Below, one piece after another: positions 41,438-51,472 of a stretch of DNA of 64,000 bases. The position numbers and the translations under genes are program-made. The notes beneath the pieces were generated by a model. The model saw only the letters and a list, made by a program, of their open reading frames with translations, was not told the origin of the DNA and made no database searches. This DNA is from Picocystis sp. L7. Taxonomy: Eukaryota > Chlorophyta > Picocystophyceae > Picocystales > Picocystaceae. The DNA is taken from contig QXJR01000006.1 in assembly GCA_020975725.1 (NCBI GenBank), forward strand, positions 248,001 to 312,000, read 5' to 3'. Positions within the stretch are counted from its first letter, which is position 1; the number at the start of each line of letters is the position of its first letter.

Positions 41438-43304
41438 CGCAAGCGCCTTCCACGAGGCGATGGACGCGCGCAAACCCGCGCCTGGAAGCGGCCACCTCAG
41501 GCGCAACACACGGTTGTGAACTCATCCCTCCCTCCTGCCTGGAAGAGGGCACCTCAGGCGCAACACACGGTTGTGAACTCATCCCTCCCTCCTCGCCTGG
41601 AAGAGTCCACCTCAGGCGCAACATTCGGTTGTGAACTCACAACTCCCTCACCATCGTGGCCAAGGTGAGAGGCCCCGAGGGAACGGGGTCCGGGACACAC
41701 ACATACCCTTTGGGAGTTTCTTCTCCCCGTACGAGAGAACGAACGCGATCCACCTGCGTGAAGAGACGGCGGCTCCGAACCGAACAGCTCGCATGTGCGA
41801 CACATCGGATGCTGGATGGGCGTCAGAGAATCCGTGGAATCGAAACCACAGAGACACCGCCTAGTGCCGCTGCCATCGAGCCGCTTGTCCATTGGATCCG
41901 TCGACCGAACCCATCCCTTTCAGACCCATCATTGGCTTCAGGGAGATCCTCCGTAAACTGAAGACAAATACGCCTTCGTGCCACATGCGAAGGGACACCC
42001 CGGAATCCCCAAAGCCAGGATGTGGGCCACCACGCCCGGTGCGATGGAACAACACGGCAACATCGACGTCTCCATGGGGGAGCAACATTCATACGTCCAT
42101 GAGCGAGAGGAAGGAAAACAAGGAAGGATGCACGTGCGAAGGAATGGGTAGAAACCATCGCCGTGATGTGTCGTGGGTGCGTCCAAAATCGGAAGTTTGA
42201 GAGAAACGCCAACCCAAACGTGGAGGCGTCCAACGCAAGGGACCGTTGAACGGAAATCTCAAGAGAAATTGTGTTGGCCTCTGAAAGACGCGAGTGGAAC
42301 CACAAGCGTGTGTGGTGTACACCCAAAAGAATCGCCCTTGCATGGGCTTTGCTAAACTATAGAGTAGCGACTCCAAAACACCGTCTATAACTCTTGAGCC
42401 AACCACGTCATAGAGAACGAATAGCTAAACTAGTTTGGACGTCAAACAACGAGTCACCTTAGACCACCATGATGTGCACATCAAACAATCCCCCCCCCCA
42501 CACACACACATACACACGTGTGCTCGCATGCTCCTACTTGCCACATGGGTCCAATGATTTTGAACTGGTTAGAATCCAACGGAGAGCCGGTCGTTTTTGT
42601 GGTGCATGGTACGTTTACCGTCCAAAGTTTGGTGTTACTTGAATTTCCTCCACGGGAGGAATTTTGCTTTTTGCCACCCGAGTTACCCTCGAATGGAACG
42701 GTCCTCCTTAGTGAGATAAGGCGATATTCCCCACTGTAAGCCGGGCAGCAAAACTTTGCCTTCGCCTTGGATCTCAACAATGCGCAACCTAGTTCGCTAC
42801 TATATGTGCGAGTGAGGCTCCCCCTTCGTGCGAGAGGAGTCAGAGGCCCAACCAACAACGGACCCTTACAAAAGAGAGCACAGGTCAGTTCACGAAGATC
42901 CGCTTCAACCTTTGAGCACCTTCATGAAGACGATGGACAAGTCCCGCATGGCAAATGGGCGCGCTTCAATGTGTGGGGGCCAGTGCTTCGCGTCCATCTT
43001 GGTGGAGAAGCAGGCGAAGTCTTGGGCACACGTACGACCAGGGATCCATCCCCGCCTTCCCAGACCATTCGCTACGGATCCTTTGCGAGGCGGAGGCCGT
43101 CTCTTTCCTCCACCCGCCCGTTTCCAACCTTGGACCGGTCTTGTTCTCGAACATTCCATGGATCCTGGTTTCGCCTCCATCGCTCCCCCCCGGGTCCCAC
43201 AACCGTTTCTGGGACGGATATGATATCCACAACCGTTCCCGCGGATGTGGGCGAACGAGTCGACGTGTGGTGGCGTGCTTTGGATCACAAATCCGATCGT
43301 CATC
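41438..43304. promoter_or_regulatory. Divergent intergenic region, V-ATPase C / UAP56
   Basis: About 1.87 kb. Next to the V-ATPase gene is a triplicated 57-58 bp unit (below). The middle is lower in GC and includes a run of 10 C followed by a CA repeat at 42490-42515. The UAP56 side (43040-43220) is C-rich with GGTCCC/GGGTCCC words. No gene is recognised. Confidence 0.5.
41493..41660. repeat. Triplicated 57-58 bp promoter unit
   Basis: CACCTCAGGCGCAAC starts at 41493, 41550 and 41608. Each unit continues with CGGTTGTGAACTCA and CTCCCTCCT-type sequence and ends CCTGGAAG. Copies 1 and 2 are nearly identical; copy 3 has drifted. The array begins 56 bp upstream of the V-ATPase C start codon, reading on the minus strand as repeated GTTGCGCCTGAGGTG boxes. 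Confidence 0.9.
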
Positions 43305-44900
43305 ATGAAGACGAGCACGGAAGACGCGTCCGCGCCTGTCGAAGCAGAAGAAGATCTCGTCGACTACGAGGAAGATCTGCCCGCCCAGGCCGCAGATCTG
43401 CCTACCGAAGCCGCGGGAAAAGACGCCAAAGCCGCCGGCGTGAAAACCTCCGGCTACGCGGGAATACACAGCAGCGGATTCAAGGATTTCCTGCTCCAGC
43501 CGGAGTTGCTGCGAGCGGTGGCCGACTGTGGATTCGAGCACCCCTCCGAAGGTACGTGAACAAGCCACACGTGTCTCACGCTTGTGCTGGCCAAAGGATC
43601 TCATGCATTTCTTCAAATGGACGCCGTGGTGAAACTAGGGCTTGGGACACCGGATAGACACCTCGACCAGGAAGAAGCTGGGAGGAAGAACCTGCCGAGG
43701 TGGGAGAACGTGTGGACCTAGTAGGCAGTGAAGATGCAGCGAGTTATCCACTTCAGCACAGTGCTGCCTTTCGTTTTTGGCTTGCGCTGACTTATATTCC
43801 TCTGATTAGTCCAACATGAGTGTATCCCCACGGCCATTCTGGGTATGGATGTCATTTGTCAGGCAAAATCCGGTATGGGTAAGACAGCCGTGTTTGTCAT
43901 TGCGATTTTACAACAGCTGGAAGTTACCGCAGGAAAGGTCGGAGCTATTGTGATGTGCCACACTCGTGAACTTGCATACCAGATCTTCCATGAGTTTGAG
44001 CGGTTCAGTGTCTACATGTCTGACTTGGAGGTTGGTGTATTCTATGGAGGTGTGAGCATGAAAGAACAAGTGGAGAAGCTGCAAACATCGTGTCCTAATG
44101 TCGTGATTGGTACCCCAGGCCGCATCAAACAGCTAGCCAAGGAGGGACACCTCAAGCTAGGCGATGTCAGGCACTTCGTTCTTGATGAGTGTGACAAGCT
44201 TCTTGATTCGATTGATATGCGCGCTGATGTTCAGAACATTTTCACAATGACCCCTCACCACAAGCAGGTGATGATGTTCAGCGCCACTCTATCTGCGGAG
44301 ACAAGAACGGTGGCGAAGAAGTTTATGAAGGACCCCATGGAAGTGTTCGTGGATGACGAAGCCAAACTGACCTTGCATGGCCTGGTGCAGCACTACATCG
44401 TGCTGAACGAAGAAGAGAAGAATAGGAAACTCAACGATCTGCTCGATGCTCTGGACTTCAACCAGGTTGTCATATTTGTCAAGAGTGTCAGTAGAGCTAG
44501 GGAACTGAATAGGATCCTGTGCGAATGCAACTTTCCCTCTATCTGCATACATAGTGGGATGAAGCAAATGGAACGTCTTGCACAGTACAAGCTTTTCAAA
44601 GAAGGCAAGAAGAGGATCATGGTGGCAACAGATCTTATCGGTCGTGGCATCGATATTGAGAGAGTGAACATTGTGATCAACTACGACATGCCTGAAGATG
44701 ATCCCAGAAGCAACGCCAAGGGAGCTGACCAGTACTTACACAGGGTGGGTCGGGCAGGTCGCTTTGGAACCAAAGGATTGGCCATCACCTTTGTTTCGTC
44801 CGAGAAGGACTCTGAAGTGCTGAACAAGGTGCAGGAGCGCTTTGATGTCAATATTGCCCCGCTCCCTGAGCATATTGATAGCGCTTCCTATATGGCTTGA
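43305..44900 (+). CDS. UAP56: DECD-box RNA helicase UAP56/DDX39 (Sub2)
   Basis: Exons 43305-43551 and 43810-44900 (258-bp phase-1 GT-AG intron) give 445 residues. The junction restores the Q motif, GFEHPSE then [12 protein letters not shown]. Then come AKSGMGKT (motif I), PGR (Ib), the family-specific DECD in VLDECDKLL (motif II), SAT (III), [20 protein letters not shown] (V) and [10 protein letters not shown] (VI). UAP56 acts in spliceosome assembly and, with TREX, in mRNA export. The linker between motifs V and VI is about 9 residues longer than in land plants ([10 protein letters not shown]). Exon 1 is GC-rich with an acidic [11 protein letters not shown] start; exon 2 has much lower GC. 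A TGTAA is at 44965-44969. Confidence 0.95.
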
Positions 44901-47337
44901 TTTCTTCAACTCGCGTTCAACTTTTTTGGAATCTTCATGACAGTTAGGATTTCTCTAGAAAGAATGTAACAGCTTTTGCCTAGTTTCATAAAATCAGTGC
45001 TTTCTACACAACAGCTACAATGGATGCGGGTAAATGGCCACTTTCAAGGAGAGTGGACAGCCGAACGCCTGGATTGATTGGAGTTCCCAAACGCCAAGTG
45101 CTCGGTTTCAAGAATGCAGGCATTCAGTCCCACTGAAGGAAAGCTCCATTTCAGTGCCTTGATTGATGCACGTCGCTTGGTGCTTGTGTTGTCCAGTGTC
45201 CATCAACGGGTATTCTGCTCGGGAATAGGCTGGCGTGTATCGAAGGCAGCCTTGACCAGCTATTGCTTTCTTGTTGCCGTGAACGTGTAGTCCTTCGGGT
45301 TGGTTTCGACTTTCAGTTCCTTGAGTAACATCATCCTACCCACAAGTCCTTGATAGTTGTAGCAAGGGTATCAAGGTCGCCTTCTCAGAAGCTCAGATTC
45401 TGTGGGCTTTTCTACTCACCAAGTAAAGACTTCTATAGGGTATACGAAGGAATAGGCAGTGCGCAGAATTGCGAGTGTCTCACGTCCATTGTACGATAGC
45501 GATTCATGCCATTCGGCAGCAAGTTCCACGTTTTTCACAGGCTGCCGAGTATTGCCATGTGTGACTGCAACTCAAATGAACTTCACTCGCGGTCCATGCT
45601 TGCCAGATGGTCGGCGTGTATCCCTGGGCCACGTGATGGCGTTTTGTGTCTGATTACAATTGGCTGGTCTTCTCCATGATACGCTCAGTCTACATTGGTG
45701 GACGTTGCGTGTGTACCTGATCAAACAACAAACAAGGTTGTTGGGTATTCTTCCATTCTGTTGGGACATACTGCTGGTACATCCATTAGAATAGCGTCAA
45801 AAGACACGTGTCATCCCCACCAAGCATGCCTGCTCAGTCAGGGAAAAGTTAACCAGTTGAGGGGTTGCATTATTCCTTCTTGATGTACTGAGGTCGTTTG
45901 TTTGACGAGTATTTTCGGTTGCTAGTCTCTCCAACTCCCTTGCTTGTTCGATCAGTGGTTTCTGTGATCCTACTCTCCTTGGCTCTACTCGATGATTTCC
46001 AGTGGGATCACGTGCCACTAACAGTCGACGCCCTACCCGTCTATGTCCTAGACATCCGCTGGTGTTTGAAAAAGAACTCCGCCAGAGCAGGGTTCACAGG
46101 AGTGCCTGTGGGTGACACTGTTTATCCCTATCAAGTGTGCATCGCGCAGACTTGAAGTTTGACTTCTTTGCAGGGGGGCTCCCTTGCAAATGGGGCCTGG
46201 GAATCAGAACTGGAATGCAATTCTGTATCCCAGCTGGGTCTGTCTCCGTGGCTGCGCCCATGTGGCGGGTGCTTCCCTCGCCTTTCTAATGCACGCAGAA
46301 TGCTGTGGACCATGGACGCCAACAGACGGTGCGGCGTCTTTCCCCCACCGTTCACGATACTGCTTGCGATTGCAGATCTTTAGGCAAACGTACATGTGCG
46401 TAGCAACTACGCCCCATTCGAAAGGCATTTGCATGGTGGTTTCGATGTTGACGCTACGTCATTTGATGCAGGCGATGTATGCCGTTTGCAGGCGAAGACA
46501 CTTGCCTCTGCAGCATCTCGTGTGAATTGGAGGCCGGCAGAAGTGTGGAGCTTGTGATGTCGAGAACGGGCGACCCATCCAATCTCAACGGACTACATTG
46601 GTAGCGCATCAGCCGGTGACCTCTCTTTCCCAAAGATCTGTGTCCCGTCGCCTGTCCCCTTTCCCGTGCTTGAATCGGCAAACCTCGTTCGCACGTTGCG
46701 CATCGCGGGGCGGCGTGCGTGAAAGGCGACGATTCGTGGCATGCGGGGTGTGGGCGTGTTGGAGGATGCCCTGAAGGAGCATTGGAGCGTATGACCCTGC
46801 ACCTTGCCTGTCCATCCGTTGGGCGAATGTCGCGTTTCATGGCTGGCCTCCCATGGGTGTTGCTCCTGCACGGATCCACCCCCGTTGCGCAGGGGCGGTT
46901 CGCTCGCCACGGCAACGCCGCGTTGGACCGCCCATTCCCAACGTCCGCCACCCATCCCCTTTTCCTGGATTGTTTCCCAACGACCCTGTGCACGGTCTTG
47001 CGGACTCCACCGTCTTCCTTGGGTTCTTGTGTGCTTCCACCATGGATCCCCACATCCACATCCACATCCACATCCACATCCATGTCCACATCCACATCCA
47101 CATCCACATCCACATCCATGTCCAATCCAATCCAGTTGGTGGTTCCGACACGTGCGCATCGCCGACGCGTCGGCGCACGCGAGCGGCGCTTCGTGCACCG
47201 CGTCCGTCTTGGTTTGCGAAGGGAGGAGGCGCCAGGAGACCACGCGTGCGCGTGGGAAGCGAGCGAGAAGGAACGGATGGTGAGGATGCGCCGCGGTGGA
47301 CGACGGACGGAGACGTGGTGAAGGCGCACGCGAGCAG
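44901..47337. other. Long gap between two plus-strand genes, UAP56 and PurU
   Basis: About 2.4 kb. From 44970 to about 46550 the DNA is lower in GC and has only short frames. From about 46560 to 47337 it is GC-rich like the divergent promoters elsewhere, with a (CCACAT)n repeat. A minus-strand frame of 76 codons at 46434-46204 exists but resembles nothing. Base composition would suit an unrecognised minus-strand transcription unit. No coding gene is supported. Confidence 0.45.
47050..47120. repeat. Hexanucleotide repeat upstream of PurU
   Basis: About 12 copies of CCACAT, two of them changed to CCATGT, lie roughly 220-290 bp before the first supported PurU exon. Confidence 0.88.
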
Positions 47338-48231
47338 GTGCACGTGGAGAGGAGGTGCAAGATGCGCGCCGTGCACAAGTTCCGCTGTCCGGATCGCCTC
47401 GGCGTGTTGGCGAGCATCTCTGGATTGATCACCGAACGAGGTGGGAACATGTACAGCTTCGACTTGCACGTCGACACCGATGCAAGTGATGAACCCATGT
47501 TCATGTCACGAGCAGAGTTCACCTTCGATCCGAAGAGATGGACCATGGAACAAGTCAGCCGTGATTTCCACAGATTGGGAGGGGATTGGAGCGCCCAAGA
47601 AAGCAAGGTGCATGTGCCTGGCCTGGAAAACCAGCTGCGCATCGGACTGCTCTTCTCTTCCCAACATCACTGCTTGAACGAAGTGGTCCAAAGGTGGGAC
47701 GCAGGCGAGCTGCTGTGTGAAATACCGTGCGCGGTGTCCAATCATGCGCTGCCCGCGCAAAACCCCATACACAGGATGTTCGAACGCCACAACGTGAAGT
47801 TTCATCACATACCCCAAGATGTGCAACATCAGGAGGACGAGATGCTAGAGGCCGTGAAAGATACAGACATCTTGGTGCTGGCAAGATACATGAGGGTGCT
47901 TTCACCGCGATTCCTGCAAGGCTACGGAAAGGACATCATCAACATACATCATGGATTGCTGCCAAGTTTCAAGGGTGCCAATCCGTACAAGCAAGCATAC
48001 GAGAAAGGCGTGAAAATAATTGGTGCGACGGCGCACTTTGTGACCGAGGAGCTCGATGAAGGTCCAATCATCGAGCAGCTGGTAGAACGAGTTGGGCATC
48101 GGGATAGCTTGGCATCTTTTGCTTTTCGCTCACGCGCGTTGGAACGCCAATGCCTCTTCAATGCCCTAAAGTATTATTTGGACCATCGGATCATGAGGTA
48201 CAGCTTGAATCGGGTCGCTGTCCTGAACTGA
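47338..48231 (+). CDS. PURU: Formyltetrahydrofolate deformylase (PurU)
   Basis: The enzyme hydrolyses 10-formyl-THF to THF and formate; in plants it is mitochondrial and keeps glycine decarboxylase and photorespiration running. An N-terminal ACT domain (VHKFRCPDRLGVLASISGLI) precedes the formyltransferase fold with the catalytic Asn-His-Asp set: INIHHGLLPSFKGANPYKQAYEKGVKIIGATAHFV and EELDEGPIIEQ. ARYMRVLSPRFLQGYG is also typical. The first supported ATG is 47362. A splice acceptor (GAGCAG, ending 47337) opens the frame 8 codons earlier and is phase 0, so an upstream exon with a mitochondrial presequence is likely but I cannot place it. The coordinates therefore mark the last exon only. Confidence 0.9.
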   Translation: MHVERRCKMRAVHKFRCPDRLGVLASISGLITERGGNMYSFDLHVDTDASDEPMFMSRAEFTFDPKRWTMEQVSRDFHRLGGDWSAQESKVHVPGLENQLRIGLLFSSQHHCLNEVVQRWDAGELLCEIPCAVSNHALPAQNPIHRMFERHNVKFHHIPQDVQHQEDEMLEAVKDTDILVLARYMRVLSPRFLQGYGKDIINIHHGLLPSFKGANPYKQAYEKGVKIIGATAHFVTEELDEGPIIEQLVERVGHRDSLASFAFRSRALERQCLFNALKYYLDHRIMRYSLNRVAVLN

Positions 48232-48474
48232 TGAACGTCAACAAGACAAAGGTCTCAATGCAGCCTGCGCCTGAGGATGCAAGTAGGCAGGCAATGTGCT
48301 TACAGCAGGAATCTGGAGCCTGACGGTGCGTGGTACAACGGCGTTGCGGTCGGATCGTGTCTTTGCTGATGTTCCTCCCCACGACGAACTGGGATATCTC
48401 TGCACACCCGGCTGAAGCGTTTGGATGGCGTTGATGGCCCAAAGCCATCTCTTTTTAGTGTGCCTGGTTGGTGC
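48232..48474. other. Convergent spacer, PurU / ABC1K
   Basis: 243 bp between two stop codons. A minus-strand TGTAA (48304-48300) suits the ABC1K mRNA. Nothing else is seen. Confidence 0.6.
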
Positions 48475-49947
48475 TTATGAAGCTGCTGCTTTGGCGTACT
48501 TGAAATATACATCAAGACGTGCATCCTCCCCTTTCCCTCGTCCTACAAGCTCTCTGTCCAAACTTGCAACGATGGCTTGAGCACGGTGCAAGTGGATGAT
48601 CTCTTTTGGCAATGAAGTCAAAAAACGCATCGCATCGTGTGCAAGCTGTCCCTGGCCATCCATGCGCGACGAGACCCAAGTGTCCATATCCTTCCGCTGC
48701 TGCCGTGGAATGGTTTGCCAGGCCCGGTGTTGAGCTGGAGGGTCGCCTTCAAACAGCAAGGGATGGAATCTAAGTAGATCGGTAGGAACTCCGAGCTTCT
48801 TGGTGGCTTGCTGAAGGTTCTTGTTGCTTTTATTCTTCAAAGCCACCCACAATGATGCATAATCCTTGCGCAACTTGGTGGAAATTTCCACGTATAGACC
48901 GTGATCGAGAAAGACCAACTCAGGACCACCTTTCTCGGACTTCCTCACGAGCAGGTTTCCTGCGTGGGGATCACAATGCACCATTCCGCCCACGAACATC
49001 ATTCGACCGTACGCATTTGCAAGCAAGCTCGCCACATCCCTTTCACTGATTCCATGTGACTTCATAGACACTTTATCATCGATCCGCCAGCCTTCCACGT
49101 ATTCCATCACAATGACTCGTGCAGAGGACAGGCCATCCAGGACCTCTGGTACGTGCAGCCCCTTTACCCCTTTCATGATGGCAGTCAATGCTTTTGCATT
49201 CCTCTGCTCCCTTCGAAAGTCCAGTTCCTGATGGCAGGACTCCCGGAAGTCTTTGAGCAACCACTTCAAGTTGAGTTTTGGGAGCAGGAATTGAGACAGG
49301 GCGTTAAGAGTCTCGAGCAGGAAGAGATCGGCCATGAACTGCTTCTTGATTTGAGGGTATTGCACTTTGACGGCCACTTTCCTTCCATCCATCAATTGCG
49401 CCCTGTGCACTTGGGCGATGCTGGCTGCAGCGATGGGTGCCTCTTCGATCCTGCTGAAATCACGCTGGATGGCATGTCTACCCATTTCCTGTTCCAGCAC
49501 TTTGCGCACGGTTGCGAACGGTTTCGGATCGGCCCTGTCTTGCATTTGTTGCAGTGTCTTTCCATACACTTCCGGGAATCCCACGTTGCTTCTGGCTGCC
49601 ACAAATTGTGCGATTTTGGCATACATGCCGCCGTTCCTTCTGGCCAGTTCCAGCAGCCTGGCAGCCTGCCTACGATGCATGTCCACGAGTGGTGGACACC
49701 ACATTCCGCTCCTTCCCTTCCCTTCCATCTTCTCCACTTCCAAGCACGTCCTGTGGTAGTCTTTGGCGGCCGCCCATGCCGTTCCGACGGTCCGAACTGC
49801 GCGCCTTTGCCAGCCGTCTGGATCTCGCATGGCCATGGCCATGGCCACAGGGACGGTGCTGGCCAATCCCACCTGGACCATGCGCCATCTCTTCCTCCTC
49901 GCCAGACGATCGGGACCGTCCCCACGTCCACCGACAACCGCCTTCAT
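48475..49947 (-). CDS. ABC1/UbiB-family atypical kinase, ADCK1-like
   Basis: The 490-residue protein belongs to the ABC1K (aarF/UbiB) family that supports quinone and lipid metabolism in mitochondria and plastids. It shows the family's Ala-rich nucleotide loop (PIAAASIAQVH), the Lys in VAVKVQYPQ, the KxGQ-like segment as AKIAQF, ELDFRREQRNA, the catalytic HCDPHAGN and the metal-binding LDHG. Block order and spacing match the ADCK1 branch rather than COQ8. KIAQ in place of KxGQ replaces the usual Gly by Ala. Start: the ATG at 49947, after which comes a basic, hydrophobic leader (RRKRWRMVQVGLASTVPVAM). The frame is open upstream to 50073, inside the repeat array. There is no intron. Confidence 0.9.
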   Translation of the reverse strand: MKAVVGGRGDGPDRLARRKRWRMVQVGLASTVPVAMAMAMRDPDGWQRRAVRTVGTAWAAAKDYHRTCLEVEKMEGKGRSGMWCPPLVDMHRRQAARLLELARRNGGMYAKIAQFVAARSNVGFPEVYGKTLQQMQDRADPKPFATVRKVLEQEMGRHAIQRDFSRIEEAPIAAASIAQVHRAQLMDGRKVAVKVQYPQIKKQFMADLFLLETLNALSQFLLPKLNLKWLLKDFRESCHQELDFRREQRNAKALTAIMKGVKGLHVPEVLDGLSSARVIVMEYVEGWRIDDKVSMKSHGISERDVASLLANAYGRMMFVGGMVHCDPHAGNLLVRKSEKGGPELVFLDHGLYVEISTKLRKDYASLWVALKNKSNKNLQQATKKLGVPTDLLRFHPLLFEGDPPAQHRAWQTIPRQQRKDMDTWVSSRMDGQGQLAHDAMRFLTSLPKEIIHLHRAQAIVASLDRELVGRGKGEDARLDVYFKYAKAAAS

Positions 49948-51472
49948 CGCGCGATCGCGCGATGCCGATCCCTGTCGCGATGCGCAGAGGAAACCAATCC
50001 CCACTGGTCGATGGCCCCCTTCCTCCTTCAACACTTTCCATCCAACATCCATTCCTTCATCAACATTTTTCATCCAACATCCATTCCTTCATCAACACTT
50101 TCACTCTACCATCCATTCCTTCATCAACACTTTCCATCCAACATCCATTCCTCCATCAACACTTTCCATCCAACATCCATTCATCAACACTTTCCATCCA
50201 CCATCCATTCCTTCATCAACACTTTCCATCCAACATCCATTCATCAACACTTTCCATCCAGCATCCATTCCTTCATCAACACTTTCCATCCAACATCCAT
50301 TCATCAACACTTTCCATCCACCATCCATTCCTTCATCAACACTTTCACTCCAACATCCATTCATCAACACTTTCCATCCAGCATCCATTCCTTCATCAAC
50401 ACTTTGAGATCCATTCCTCCATCAACACTTTGAGATCCATTCCTCCATCAACACTTTGAGATCCATTCCTCCATCAACACTTTCCATTCAACATCCATTC
50501 CTCCATGGGTCCTTCCAATGTGAGACCCATTCCTCCACGAACACATCCTTTGTAAAACCTTCATCCATGGAGGGGGATGGTTCTAGCTTGACAACACCAC
50601 CACCACCGTCAACGAACCGAAGTGGATCCCATGGGGTTGGAGGATGGATGGCCAACATGAACTAGAAACGAAGATTGAGGGTGGAATGTGATCAAGGCCA
50701 CGTGAAAAACGCAATGGTGGGAAGGAAAACATGGGTGCATTGGTTGGTACCGAATGCAATCGTGGGAAGCCTTGATAAGTCCTCCGTACCTTGCATAGAA
50801 GTCGAAGGAGCCAGTGGGATACACAAAACATACACCAGTGGCCCCACAATGCAAGCGATGCAACGCACAAGGAATCCAACAAAGGCATGACTGAGTACCA
50901 GTAGAGTTCAAGGCATGAGAAAGCAACTCTGTTACATACAAAACCTGCTACGTGTCTAGGAAGGCAAACACGCCACATCCATACCACCGTGTGCATATTC
51001 GGATGACAGGAAAAGCAATCTCTGGAACACCACTTTCTGTCCTGTGCTTCACAATTTCACCAATCAAAGCAACAGCAACTCTTCAACAAGGGTCATTGTG
51101 TCACGTGGCTACAACTTCAAGTATCCTTCACCAGCAATCTTAACAACAGTGCCACCGGAAAATCATGTAGCACGACCTGCAGGAAGGGTTTGGTTCTCCG
51201 GATTGATCAAGAATGCAAACAAAGCTACAAACAGGTATCCAGACGCTCAAATCGATTGCTGTTGTACCAAGATACTCCCATACCACAAATAATGAGTGCG
51301 GACAGAAAGGCTGGTCTTTATTGGATACATGCAGCCCAATTGGACCACAAAGCAGTTACAAGGTGCAGCCATGACAACGCAATCAGGTAAGTCCATGTTG
51401 CCATGTCCGCACACAGCCCAAGCAAAACGGGTAGCAGCCTGGCCAGAACCGACTATGCCCAGTGAGCACAGC
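49948..51472. other. Gap between two minus-strand genes, ABC1K and IF-2
   Basis: About 1.5 kb. The left third is the 60-bp repeat array below. From about 50520 to 51472 GC is lower and only short frames occur. A minus-strand TGTAA near 51361-51357 suits IF-2. No gene is recognised, though orientation and base composition would fit an unrecognised plus-strand unit. Confidence 0.45.
50038..50500. repeat. Higher-order minisatellite (27/33 to 60 to 120 bp) upstream of ABC1K
   Basis: Units of the type CATCAACACTTTCCATCCA plus CATCCATTC alternate between a 33-bp form (with CCTT) and a 27-bp form (without), making an exact 60-bp period from about 50161 to 50400. Alternate 60-bp units begin CCATCC or GCATCC, hinting at a 120-bp period. 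From 50405 a shorter unit (ACTTTGAGATCCATTCCTCC) follows. The array starts about 90 bp upstream of the ABC1K start codon. Confidence 0.92.

Noticed and set aside
46204-46434. 76-codon minus-strand frame in the UAP56-PurU gap
   Set aside because: No recognisable motif, no splice context that extends it; kept only as part of the general gap finding.
50038-50500. Possible CRISPR-like direct repeats
   Set aside because: Units are contiguous without unique spacers, and the window is eukaryotic nuclear DNA.
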